Shown one piece after another: positions 1-8,173 of a stretch of DNA of 64,000 nt (positions within the stretch are counted from its first letter, which is position 1; every line of letters begins with the position of its first letter). This DNA comes from Clostridium cavendishii DSM 21758 (GTDB lineage: Bacteria > Bacillota > Clostridia > Clostridiales > Clostridiaceae), in assembly GCF_900141845.1 (NCBI RefSeq), contig NZ_FQZB01000016.1:74189-138188 (forward strand). The letters are read 5' to 3'. A program made the position numbers and the translations under genes. The notes beneath the pieces were generated by a model. That model was not told the DNA's origin and made no database searches. It saw only the letters and a program-made list of their open reading frames with translations.

Positions 1-1
1 A

Positions 2-367
2 TTCAATAAAAACTTAGTAGAAGAAGAAAGCTTTACAATAGAAGGTGGTAAAAATAGTACCCAAAAATTGATGGAAAAAAAGGAAAAAGTAGATGCTATA
101 TTTTATAGCTCTGATGTTATGGCACTTGGAGGAATGAAGTATTTGATTAGAAATGGATATAAAGTTCCAGAAGATATATCAGTACTTGGCTATGATAATA
201 TAAATATAGCTTCATTAATAGAGCCAGAACTAACTACTATTGCTCAGCCAATTTATGAAATGGGTAAGAAAGCATGTGAGCTTTTGATTGAGATGATTGA
301 TGAACAGAAAGAAGAAAAAATAATATATTTAGATCCTAAGCTTGTAGAAAGAAGTACTGTATTATAG
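2..367 (+). CDS. LacI/PurR-family regulator, C-terminal part (5' truncated by window edge)
   Basis: The reading frame is already open at base 2 and ends at TAG 365-367, so only about 121 C-terminal residues are present. What is visible is the second lobe of a periplasmic-binding-protein-like effector domain. It has the pattern 'DAIFYSSDVMALGGMKYL' followed by 'VPEDISVLGYDNI' and 'PELTTIAQP', which is the hallmark of LacI/GalR regulators near their C-terminus. The DNA-binding helix-turn-helix lies outside the window, so the ligand and regulated genes cannot be told. An internal TTG at 68 is not a real start. A strong terminator follows at 387. Confidence 0.88.
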   Translation, partial: FNKNLVEEESFTIEGGKNSTQKLMEKKEKVDAIFYSSDVMALGGMKYLIRNGYKVPEDISVLGYDNINIASLIEPELTTIAQPIYEMGKKACELLIEMIDEQKEEKIIYLDPKLVERSTVL

Positions 368-386
368 TGGTGTATATAGAAAATGT

Positions 387-412
387 AAAGAGGGGGAGAA
401 CCCTCTTTTTTG
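387..412 (+). terminator. Rho-independent terminator after LacI-family gene
   Basis: Eight-base-pair stem AAAGAGGG/CCCTCTTT with a six-base loop, running into a T tract, 20 bases after the stop codon. Confidence 0.85.
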
Positions 413-594
413 TTGAAAATAAATATTATAGTTCTAAAAAATTATTATTAAGATTTGATAATAATAGTTTTTTGTTTCATATGTTTTTTGTTATAAATAA
501 CCTTAATTTATAATAAAAAATCTACTATTTTTTAGAATTATTAAAATAAAAGGTATTAAAGCAGAATATTATTTAATTTATTATCAGGAAAATT

Positions 595-623
595 TTGTAA
601 AATAATAAATATTATGTTAGAAT
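595..623 (+). promoter_or_regulatory. sigma-A-type promoter for the 662 gene
   Basis: TTGTAA (595-600), 17-base spacer, TAGAAT (618-623). It lies 38 bases before the ATG at 662. Both boxes are imperfect, so this is a plausible rather than certain call. Confidence 0.45.
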
Positions 624-661
624 ATAAATAAGTAATGCAATTGAGAATTGGAGGATAAATT

Positions 662-1033
662 ATGTTTAGAGAAAAAATTAATGAATTCATTAGTGTTGTT
701 TCTAAAACTGATGATTTTGAATGTCTGGATATCATGGAAGAACTCATAAAATCTGCTTCAGATTATGTAAGAAGAGTTAATGTATTGGAAATAGGACTTA
801 TGGTTGGTAAATACAATAAAGATGGAGATGAATATAGGAAATATGTTGATAAACTTGATAAACAAAAAAGTAATGCGCATAGTGGGCTAATATCAAATGT
901 TAAGATTATTAATAGACTGTGTAGAAATAATAATCTTCCCCTAATATATGAAGGAAATGAAGAAGATAAGATAGAGGTAGCCGATTTTGCTAAAAATGTA
1001 GTGAATGAATTATTTAATATACAAAAAATATAA
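662..1033 (+). CDS. small hypothetical protein (possibly DUF3232-like)
   Basis: A 123-residue soluble, mostly helical and charged protein without signal peptide or membrane segment. Its ATG has a good ribosome binding site (TGGAGG, eight bases upstream), its own promoter-like sequence and its own terminator, so it looks like a real single-gene unit. It loosely resembles a small family of unknown function seen in clostridia (DUF3232). I hold that assignment only weakly and no function can be proposed. Confidence 0.7.
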   Translation: MFREKINEFISVVSKTDDFECLDIMEELIKSASDYVRRVNVLEIGLMVGKYNKDGDEYRKYVDKLDKQKSNAHSGLISNVKIINRLCRNNNLPLIYEGNEEDKIEVADFAKNVVNELFNIQKI

Positions 1034-1045
1034 TATTTAAAGCTA

Positions 1046-1087
1046 TAGACTGTATCTATTTTTTAATAGGGTACAGTCTAATTTTTT
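1046..1087 (+). terminator. Rho-independent terminator
   Basis: Inverted repeat TAGACTGTA/TACAGTCTA (1046-1054 / 1072-1080) with an inner CTATT/AATAG extension, followed by ATTTTTT. Confidence 0.85.
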
Positions 1088-1281
1088 AGATAATCTTTAG
1101 TATATAACTAATATATATACTTTTATAAAAATAATAACAAATTTTAATAATTCCATATATATTGTATAATTATGGACACAATTGGTTTTATTATATATAA
1201 TAAGCCTGATAGTATATTCTTTATTAAAACTTATAAAATTGAATAAAGTTAAGCAATTTGCAAAAGAGAAAAGGGGAGAAA

Positions 1282-3318
1282 ATGATGCAAAAGAATAAAT
1301 TCAAGTGGAAAAATAGTTTGAAATTTAAACTTATAATTTTTATTAATTTAATTTTAATTTTAACTATTTTAATTCAAGGTGCTTTTAGTATAAGTACAAA
1401 TTATAAACAAAGTAAGAATTATTACGAACAGAATTCTAATGCCAATTTGAAAAATGGTAAGGATTTTATTATTAATTTTATTGAGGAAAATAAAAACATT
1501 TTAAAATCTATAGGTGGAAATAAAAATTTAGTAGAAAAGGTAACTAGTGATGAGGCTAGTAAATCATTAATGATAGACAGCCTTAAATCAATAAAAGAAT
1601 CAAATAGTAAAGTATTATCTGCATATTTTGCAAGTGAGGATAGAAAGACATATTTAATTTATCCTGAAGTAGATATTAAAGCTCCAGAAAAAGATGATAA
1701 TACAGAAGATATTCCAACACCTAGTGATATGGGTAACTATGGTAAAATAGCAATGGAGAGTAAAAGCGCAGTGGTTACCCCTACATACTATGATAAACGT
1801 TTTAAGAAGTTTATGATTTCTATTTTTATGGGAGTAAAAAATTCAGATAATACTAATAGTATTATTGGAGTAGATTTAGATTTATCAGTTTTAAATGAGA
1901 ATATGAGTGATTTTAAATTTGGACAAACAGGTACTTTTAGTGTTGTAGATGCAAAGGGGTATACAATTGCAGATACTAATAAGGAGTTAACAGGTAAAAA
2001 AATTAACATAGCATCTGTTATTAAAAATCTTAATAGTAATAATACGATTTCTTATGATGAAAATATAAATGGTGTAAATAAGAAAATTACAATTACGCCT
2101 GTTATAGATAAACAAATTTACATAGTAACGACTATAAATAATCAAGAAATAACTAAAACATCAATGGAATTATTAATAAGAGTAATAATATATAGTTTAA
2201 TAATAATAATTTTATCATTTGTAATAGTATCAATATTTGTAAGAAAAGTAACAACAAATATTAAAGCATTAAGCGATGATATGGTTTCAATAGGGAATGG
2301 AGATTTAACTATTAGAAGTAAAGTGGTAGCAAATGATGAAATAGGAATTTTATCTGGTGCATTTAATAAGATGATAGATGATTTAAATATATTAGTTAGT
2401 AAAAATACAGAGGCATCATCATCAATAAAAGAAAATACTTCAAATATGAGTCAAAACTTTAATCAATCAGTTGAGATAATTACAGAGGTTACAGCAAGTA
2501 TTACAGAAATTGCACGAACAAGTGAGAATCAAACTTCAGAAATAAATGATATATTATCAGAAAATGAATCCTTAAATAAAGCAATAAAAAATGTGTCTGA
2601 TAATATTACAAGTATTAAACAAATATGTGATAATGCTAAATTAGTAGTAGATTCAGGATTAAATACAGTAGACAATTTAATTAATACCACAGAAGAAAAT
2701 AATATAGTATTAAAATCCGTCACACATAATATGAACGAAGTTATAAGCAGTTCGAAGGAAATTAATTCATTTGTTGAAGTAATTAAGTCAATAGCAGAAC
2801 AAACCAATTTACTTTCACTTAATGCTTCTATTGAATCAGCTAGAGCAGGAGAAGCTGGAAAAGGCTTTGCAGTAGTTGCAAATGAAATAAGAAATCTTGC
2901 AGATGAAAGTTCTAAGGCTACAGAAGAAATAAAGCTTATGATTGATAATATGAATAACAAGACAAGTAGCATTCAAGTGGAAGTAAGCAGTATTAAGAAT
3001 GCTATTGAAAAACAAAATAATGCAGTAGAAGATACAAAATGTAGATTTAAAGATACAGCAGATTTGATTTTAAATTTAAATAGTGCTGTCAATACTATTG
3101 CTTCACTTAATGAAAGTATGGTAAAGATAAAAGAACTGATATCAGTAAAATTAGACTCGCTAGCTTCTGGAATTGAAGAAAGTTCAGCTGCTACTGAGGA
3201 AATATCAGCATCATCTGAAGAGCAATTATCTATAATGGAAGTACTCGGAAGGATGACTGAGGATTTATCTAATTTATCACAGGAGTTGTCAGAAAGTATA
3301 TCAAAGTTTAAGTTATAA
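1282..3318 (+). CDS. methyl-accepting chemotaxis protein
   Basis: Transmembrane chemoreceptor that senses a ligand outside the cell and controls the CheA kinase. From the chosen start it is 678 residues long. A membrane segment lies at about 15-35, an extracellular Cache-type sensing domain fills about 40-290, a second membrane segment lies at about 295-318, and a HAMP linker follows. The long cytoplasmic coiled coil contains the signalling tip 'LNASIESARAGEAGKGFAVVA', the diagnostic MCP motif. I chose ATG 1282 (or 1285) over an upstream TTG at 1258 because AAGGGGAG lies just before it. It is monocistronic, ending in a bidirectional terminator. No CheR-docking pentapeptide is visible at the C-terminus. 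The ligand is unknown. Confidence 0.95.
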   Translation: MMQKNKFKWKNSLKFKLIIFINLILILTILIQGAFSISTNYKQSKNYYEQNSNANLKNGKDFIINFIEENKNILKSIGGNKNLVEKVTSDEASKSLMIDSLKSIKESNSKVLSAYFASEDRKTYLIYPEVDIKAPEKDDNTEDIPTPSDMGNYGKIAMESKSAVVTPTYYDKRFKKFMISIFMGVKNSDNTNSIIGVDLDLSVLNENMSDFKFGQTGTFSVVDAKGYTIADTNKELTGKKINIASVIKNLNSNNTISYDENINGVNKKITITPVIDKQIYIVTTINNQEITKTSMELLIRVIIYSLIIIILSFVIVSIFVRKVTTNIKALSDDMVSIGNGDLTIRSKVVANDEIGILSGAFNKMIDDLNILVSKNTEASSSIKENTSNMSQNFNQSVEIITEVTASITEIARTSENQTSEINDILSENESLNKAIKNVSDNITSIKQICDNAKLVVDSGLNTVDNLINTTEENNIVLKSVTHNMNEVISSSKEINSFVEVIKSIAEQTNLLSLNASIESARAGEAGKGFAVVANEIRNLADESSKATEEIKLMIDNMNNKTSSIQVEVSSIKNAIEKQNNAVEDTKCRFKDTADLILNLNSAVNTIASLNESMVKIKELISVKLDSLASGIEESSAATEEISASSEEQLSIMEVLGRMTEDLSNLSQELSESISKFKL

Positions 3319-3321
3319 AGT

Positions 3322-3358
3322 AAAAGTCCAAGTTATTTTTAAATGGCTTGGACTTTTT
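3322..3358 (+). terminator. bidirectional terminator between chemoreceptor and GGDEF gene
   Basis: AAAAGTCCAAG (3322-3332) pairs with CTTGGACTTTTT (3347-3357). T runs on one strand and A runs on the other let it serve both convergent genes. Confidence 0.85.
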
Positions 3359-3365
3359 AATTTTA

Positions 3366-4553
3366 TTAATAAAGCATATAATGTTTTTTCATATATTTAT
3401 TTTTGTACATATTTTTATCAGCTTCACTTAATAAGTTAAGAATATTTTTAGATGAAGAAGAATATGAAAAACCGGATGAAAGGTGGATAGGCATTTTGGA
3501 ATTTATGTTATATTCTTCAATTTCATGTAGCATTTTTTTATACATATTTTGAGATTCTTTAAGAGTTGTATTTGGAAGAATAATAATAAACTCATCTCCG
3601 CCATTTCTAACAAGTATGGAATCTTTATTGAAGGTATTTTTGAAAAATTTAGAAACATTTCTTATTAACAAATCACCTGATGAATGACCTAAAGTATCAT
3701 TAATATATTTAAGGTTATCTAAATCACATACTATAATACCTATAGGGGTGTCAGAATCTGTAATTAGTAGTTCTATTTGTTTATTAAGATAAGTTCTATT
3801 ATATAATTTTGTTAAACCATCATGGTAGCTTAGTGTTTCTAATTTTTTTTCAAGTTCTTTTCTTTCAGTAACGTTTCTACTAATTCCTTCAATATATATC
3901 AAGTCACCATTAATGTCAAAAGTTGGTATAATATAATCTTCAATCCAAATATAGTTGCCATTTTTATGTTTAAATCTTGTACAAAACATTTTACTAAAAT
4001 CAGAGTTTTTATCAGTTTTACTTTTTTGAATTTCAAAATCATCAGGATGTACAAGTTTAAATGGTAGATATAAGTCATTATAAAAATCATTTGCATCGAA
4101 GCCCAAAACATGTTTAATAGCTGGATTTATATAAGTAAATTTATGCGTAGGTTTAAGTTCATATTTAAAAATAATATCTTTCCCCTTTTCAAGTATTTTA
4201 CTAAAGTTAGTGAGATTTCTTTCTAAATTAATGTATTTACTTATATCAAAACAAGAAAGTTCTAATCCTATATTATTGGCCTTATTATCAATTAAAGGTT
4301 TTGCAAAAATATCAAGATATAGTTTTTCTCCATTTTTTTTTGTAGATAAAACTTGAATACTTGAATTTATGACTGTAGTATCTAAATTTTGATCTAAGTA
4401 ATTATTAATATAAGTATTTATTATTTCATTTAAATGAAAACCTAAAATATCGTAACAATTAGGTGATATTGAAACAATAATTCCATTAGAATCTATTTTA
4501 ATATTTAATTCTCTTGTTAATTGAAATTCATTATAGTTATTAAGTAAAGTCAT
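3366..4553 (-). CDS. PAS-PAS-GGDEF diguanylate cyclase
   Basis: Predicted enzyme making cyclic di-GMP from two GTP. The protein has about 395 residues: two PAS-type sensor domains at about 10-110 and 120-230 (the second with the PAC signature 'GISRNVTERKELE'), then a GGDEF domain from about 240. The active-site motif 'RNGGDEF' is intact at about residue 318. The usual inhibitory site (RxxD nine residues earlier) is not present because the arginine position is phenylalanine, so product inhibition may be absent. There are no membrane segments, so the sensor is cytoplasmic. The start is the ATG at 4553, which has TTGGAGGAATG just upstream. An ATG 30 bases earlier lacks a binding site. Confidence 0.92.
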   Translation of the reverse strand: MTLLNNYNEFQLTRELNIKIDSNGIIVSISPNCYDILGFHLNEIINTYINNYLDQNLDTTVINSSIQVLSTKKNGEKLYLDIFAKPLIDNKANNIGLELSCFDISKYINLERNLTNFSKILEKGKDIIFKYELKPTHKFTYINPAIKHVLGFDANDFYNDLYLPFKLVHPDDFEIQKSKTDKNSDFSKMFCTRFKHKNGNYIWIEDYIIPTFDINGDLIYIEGISRNVTERKELEKKLETLSYHDGLTKLYNRTYLNKQIELLITDSDTPIGIIVCDLDNLKYINDTLGHSSGDLLIRNVSKFFKNTFNKDSILVRNGGDEFIIILPNTTLKESQNMYKKMLHEIEEYNINSKMPIHLSSGFSYSSSSKNILNLLSEADKNMYKNKYMKKHYMLY

Positions 4554-4820
4554 TAAGCATTCCTCCAAATAGTAAGCATACAATACAAATAAGTAGAAGT
4601 TAATTAACTAAATTATGTATATAAGGTTAGTATAATTAAAACTAAAAGTGTTCATATAAAACTAATTTTAAGAGTATAGTTTTATTATTATATATATTAA
4701 CTAAATTTAAATATAATACATAATTATATTTTAACATTAAAAAATAAGAAAGTTTTTTAAATTAAGGGAGAGTAAAATATAGTTAAATAAATTCAAGTTT
4801 GCTTATTGATGCTGGAAAAC

Positions 4821-4849
4821 TTGTTGAATATATTGAAGAATGATATAAT
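4821..4849 (+). promoter_or_regulatory. sigma-A-type promoter for the 4885 gene
   Basis: TTGTTG (4821-4826), exactly 17 bases, TATAAT (4844-4849), about 36 bases before the start codon. The rest of the 331-base gap 4554-4884 holds only AT-rich sequence with no gene I could support. Confidence 0.6.
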
Positions 4850-4884
4850 ATTAACAATGAGTTTCTGGGTAATTGGAGAAAATT

Positions 4885-5616
4885 ATGAAGTTGAAAATAC
4901 TATACGGTTATAATTCTTTTATATCTTCAAAGGTTAGGTTTAATAATACAAATATATTATTTGAAAATATGATAAAAGATAAATATGTTTTAAAGCAATT
5001 ATTTTATAAGAGTAATAATGAAATAATAGAGTTAAATTGTATTAATGAAAAAGACTTTTTACAATATACTAGGGCTAATTTAATAAATAATGAAAGATTT
5101 TTAATAGTATTACATGAAATAAATGATGAAAATATAAATATATTAAATGATATTTATAAATTAAAAAAGAACCTAATAATTGTTGTTGGAGAAGTTAAAA
5201 TTGATATTAGCAAATATAATTTTAAAAGTGTAAATTTATTTCCTCAAATAGCTTTAAAAAATATAGAAAGTATAGATATAGAGAGTGTATTGTTTATGAT
5301 TACTTTATTTAATGAGAAAGAAATTAATGATGATATTAAAGTTAAAAGAACAATGCTAATAGGAAGAAAAAGAGGTACAAATGCTATTGGAGAAATTGTG
5401 TTAGAAGTACTTAGAAATTTTAAAGAATTTCAATATAGTAGTAATATTAACATGTATCTATATAGTAATAAAAGTTTTAATGTAAATGAAATTACCTATA
5501 TTGAAGATCCATTAAAAGAGTATATGATGAAAGATTGTAAGTTAAATATCAAACAAATTGAGAATAGTAGGTTAAATGATGAAATAATATTTTCAATTTT
5601 AGGAGAACAAAAATAG
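4885..5616 (+). CDS. hypothetical protein, 243 aa
   Basis: Not recognised. The protein is soluble, rich in Ile, Asn and Lys, with no signal peptide, membrane segment or known motif. Alternating hydrophobic strands such as 'ERFLIVLHEI' and 'NLIIVVGEVKI' suggest an alpha/beta fold in the first half. The start ATG 4885 is preceded by TTGGAGA eight bases upstream, which is better than the TTG at 4873. It has its own promoter and a near-perfect terminator hairpin, so it is an independent single-gene unit. Low-complexity codon use is similar to its neighbours. Confidence 0.7.
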   Translation: MKLKILYGYNSFISSKVRFNNTNILFENMIKDKYVLKQLFYKSNNEIIELNCINEKDFLQYTRANLINNERFLIVLHEINDENINILNDIYKLKKNLIIVVGEVKIDISKYNFKSVNLFPQIALKNIESIDIESVLFMITLFNEKEINDDIKVKRTMLIGRKRGTNAIGEIVLEVLRNFKEFQYSSNINMYLYSNKSFNVNEITYIEDPLKEYMMKDCKLNIKQIENSRLNDEIIFSILGEQK

Positions 5617-5660
5617 AGTTACTTAAATAACAAAGTTATTTAAGTAACTCTATTTTTATT
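5614..5660 (+). terminator. terminator hairpin containing operator-like repeats
   Basis: An 18-base-pair perfect stem with a three-base loop (AAA) starts inside the stop codon and is followed by a T-rich run. The arms contain ACTTAAATAAC (5621-5631) and its inverse GTTATTTAAGT (5635-5645), the same 11-mer that recurs before the downstream promoter. Confidence 0.85.
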
Positions 5661-5727
5661 ATTATGTAATAATATATTGGATTTTTTGAATTTAAATGCA
5701 TAGATGACTTACAAATGTTAAAAACAA

Positions 5728-5747
5728 ACTTAAATAACTTAAATAAC
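5728..5747 (+). promoter_or_regulatory. tandem operator-like repeats upstream of the permease promoter
   Basis: ACTTAAATAAC occurs twice in overlap (5728-5738 and 5737-5747), a nine-base period, ending 20 bases before the -35 box at 5768. This is the expected place for an activator. The natural candidate is the CitB-like regulator encoded at 9733. That link is inference. Confidence 0.5.
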
Positions 5748-5767
5748 TATTTAAAAATTTAAATAAA

Positions 5768-5796
5768 TTGAGGCGAGAATAGGAAGCTTGTACAAT
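5768..5796 (+). promoter_or_regulatory. promoter of the permease/dehydrogenase operon
   Basis: TTGAGG (5768-5773), 17-base spacer, TACAAT (5791-5796). Both boxes are weak, which fits activator dependence on the repeats just upstream. Confidence 0.5.
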
Positions 5797-5864
5797 AAAA
5801 ATGTACTAAAGAGGCATTATATTTACAAATGTTAAAAAAAACACAAAAGGAGAGAAATTATAAA

Positions 5865-6929
5865 ATGTTAGAAATAATAAAAAATACGCTAACAAATAAT
5901 GAGATAATTGGTGCCATAGTTTCTTCTGTATCAATTATATTTTTAGGTTTCTATTTAAGAAAAAAGGAAATATTAAATAGCACAGCATCAAAGGTATTAA
6001 CAAAAGTAGTTCTTACTGTTTCACTGCCAGCTCTTGCATTTACATCATTTATGAAAGATATAAATGGAAAAGAGTTAAAGGAAGGGTTAAGTATACTTAT
6101 ATGGGGCTTTGCAATTTACATAATATTAATACCAATAACAAAATTCATATATCTAAAAGCTAAAGGTGATAAACAGGATGTTTATAGAGTATTAACAATA
6201 TTCGGTTCAACAACATTTTTTGGAACACCAATAGTTAAAGCAGTTTATGGTACATTAGGAGTAATGTATGCGAATATATTTAATATAGCTTATAGAGTTT
6301 TCTTATATTCATATGCATTTATTAAAATGTCTGGAACAAAAATGGACAAAGAAAACTTCAAAAAGAACATGAAAGAAATATTTTTAAATCCAATAATATT
6401 AGCAACGTTTATAGGATTATTTATATGGCTATTCCAAGATATGTTACCACAAGTAGCTATGCCTGCTAAGAATGGTACAAAAAATGTAGCATTCTTAAGA
6501 ATTGATCAAACAGTTCCATGGTTATACAATCCACTTACTTATTTATCAGCATTAGCGTCACCACTTGCATGGATTTCAATTGGAGCTACTTTAGCAGAAG
6601 TTCCATTTGCTAAAGCAATAAGACAAAAGGATGCATGGTGCTATAGTTTAATAAAAGTAATGCTAATTCCAATAATAAATATAGCATTATTAGTTGTTTT
6701 AAATAGTACAGGAATATTAACAATTTCATTTGCAGCTTTTGCAACAACAGTAATAATGATGGCAGCACCTACAGCAACAGTAGCAGCGGCATACGCTATT
6801 AATTTTGATAAAGAATCGGTATTTACTTCAAACTGTTCATTATTATCAACTATAGTAGCAGTAGCAGCTATACCAGTTTGGATAGTAGTTTTAGAAGTGG
6901 TTAAAATGATAGGATTATTTGCTAAGTAA
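5865..6929 (+). CDS. AEC-family permease (malate/lactate-type organic acid carrier)
   Basis: Inner-membrane secondary carrier of the auxin efflux carrier (AEC) superfamily, whose bacterial members such as MleP move malate, lactate or other organic acids. The protein is 354 residues with about ten hydrophobic segments in the two-half arrangement of the family, separated by a hydrophilic middle around residues 195-225. The start is ATG 5865, preceded by AAAAGGAGAG. The ATG at 5829 overlaps that binding site's upstream region and is not favoured. It is followed after a small hairpin by a D-2-hydroxyacid dehydrogenase and then a CitA/CitB-type sensor pair, so a 2-hydroxy acid (D-lactate or malate) is the likely substrate. 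That is inferred from context. Confidence 0.88.
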   Translation: MLEIIKNTLTNNEIIGAIVSSVSIIFLGFYLRKKEILNSTASKVLTKVVLTVSLPALAFTSFMKDINGKELKEGLSILIWGFAIYIILIPITKFIYLKAKGDKQDVYRVLTIFGSTTFFGTPIVKAVYGTLGVMYANIFNIAYRVFLYSYAFIKMSGTKMDKENFKKNMKEIFLNPIILATFIGLFIWLFQDMLPQVAMPAKNGTKNVAFLRIDQTVPWLYNPLTYLSALASPLAWISIGATLAEVPFAKAIRQKDAWCYSLIKVMLIPIINIALLVVLNSTGILTISFAAFATTVIMMAAPTATVAAAYAINFDKESVFTSNCSLLSTIVAVAAIPVWIVVLEVVKMIGLFAK

Positions 6930-6939
6930 AAAGTGTAAA

Positions 6940-6964
6940 GCCACTCTATTACATATGGAGTGGC
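6940..6964 (+). other. intergenic stem-loop between permease and dehydrogenase
   Basis: GCCACTC (6940-6946) pairs with GAGTGGC (6958-6964), with no T run after it. It is more likely an RNA-stability or partial attenuation element within the operon than a full terminator. Confidence 0.5.
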
Positions 6965-6997
6965 ATTTCCACTATATTATAAATGGAGGTAATAGGA

Positions 6998-7996
6998 ATG
7001 TTAAAATTAGTTTGTTATGGAGTAAGAGATAGTGAAGTAGAATATTTTCATAAATTAAATGAAGACTTTGGATATGATTTAGAATTAGTAACATTAGGTT
7101 TAAACGATGAAAATGTAACAAGAGCAGTTGGAGCAGATGCAGTTATGGTTAGAGGTAATTGTAAGGCTCACAGAAAAAATTTAGAATTCTTTAAGCAAAA
7201 CGGGATAAATTATGTATTAACTAGAACAGTTGGTTTTGATCATGTTGATTTAGAAGCAGCTAAAAAATTAGGAATAAAAGTAGCAAGAGTGCCAGGATAT
7301 TCACCAAATGCTATAAGTGAATTAGCAGTAACACTTTCAATGATGCTTTTAAGACATACTGCGTATACAGTAGATAGAACAAGCAATAAGAATTTTATTG
7401 TAGATGGCTTTATGTTTAGTAAAGAAGTAAGAAATTGTACAGTTGGAGTATTAGGTGCTGGTAGAATAGGTTTAACTACAGCGAGCTTATTTAAAGGATT
7501 AGGTGCTAAAGTTATAGCATACGATGTTTTCCAAAGTGATGCAGCTAAAGAAATAGTTGAATTTAAAGAGTTAGATGAAGTTCTTAAAGAAGCTGATATA
7601 ATATCAGTACATATGCCTTATTTAAAAGGTATAAACTATCATATTATTAATGAAGAATTTATATCAAAAATGAAGGATGGAGCTATATTAGTTAACACAG
7701 CAAGAGGAGAACTTCAAGATATGGAGGCCATAATAAATGCTGTTGAAACAGGTAAATTAGGCGGATTTGGAACAGATGTACTTGAAGGAGAATCAGCTGT
7801 TTTCTTTAAGGATTTAGGTGGACAAACATTAGAAAATCCTTTATTTGAAAAATTATCTAACCTTTATCCGAAGGTTTTAATAACTCCACATATGGGTTCA
7901 TACACAGATGAAGCTTTAAGAAATATGATAAGTATTTCTTATGAAAACTTAAAAGATTTAAAAGAGAACGGTGAAAGTAAAAATCAAATAGCATAA
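6998..7996 (+). CDS. D-lactate dehydrogenase-like D-2-hydroxyacid dehydrogenase
   Basis: Cytoplasmic NAD-dependent oxidoreductase of the D-isomer-specific 2-hydroxyacid dehydrogenase family, 332 residues, the normal size. The NAD-binding motif 'GVLGAGRIGLTTASLFKGLG' is seen near residue 145. The substrate-binding arginine is in 'VNTARGELQDM', the catalytic Glu is in the 'VLEGES' segment and the catalytic His is in 'TPHMGSYTDEAL'. ATG 6998 is the start because AATGGAGG lies 9 bases before it; the ATG at 6983 is inside that binding site. Co-transcription with the permease suggests use or production of a transported D-hydroxy acid, most likely D-lactate. The exact substrate is not proven by sequence. 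Confidence 0.9.
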   Translation: MLKLVCYGVRDSEVEYFHKLNEDFGYDLELVTLGLNDENVTRAVGADAVMVRGNCKAHRKNLEFFKQNGINYVLTRTVGFDHVDLEAAKKLGIKVARVPGYSPNAISELAVTLSMMLLRHTAYTVDRTSNKNFIVDGFMFSKEVRNCTVGVLGAGRIGLTTASLFKGLGAKVIAYDVFQSDAAKEIVEFKELDEVLKEADIISVHMPYLKGINYHIINEEFISKMKDGAILVNTARGELQDMEAIINAVETGKLGGFGTDVLEGESAVFFKDLGGQTLENPLFEKLSNLYPKVLITPHMGSYTDEALRNMISISYENLKDLKENGESKNQIA

Positions 7997-7997
7997 C

Positions 7998-8047
7998 AAA
8001 TACTTCTAAAGGTAGGTTTAATAGAAAACCTACCTTTAGAAGTATTT
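7998..8047 (+). terminator. long hairpin ending the permease/dehydrogenase operon
   Basis: A 22-base-pair near-perfect stem (7998-8019 with 8026-8047), six-base loop, then ATAGGTTTT. The T run is poor but the stem is very stable, so termination is likely. Confidence 0.7.
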
Positions 8048-8173
8048 ATAGGTTTTATAAAAAGTGTAAGTAAGATTAAATCTTTGTAAGAAGTCAATTT
8101 TAATAATTAAATATAAAACTATTTAAGTTACATTTAAATTATAGTAAAATAAATGTCGAAAGGTGGCGTAAAA

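Noticed and set aside
2529..2972. Reverse-strand open frame of 147 codons inside the chemoreceptor gene
   Set aside because: Shadow of the coiled-coil signalling domain; no binding site and composition typical of antisense frames.
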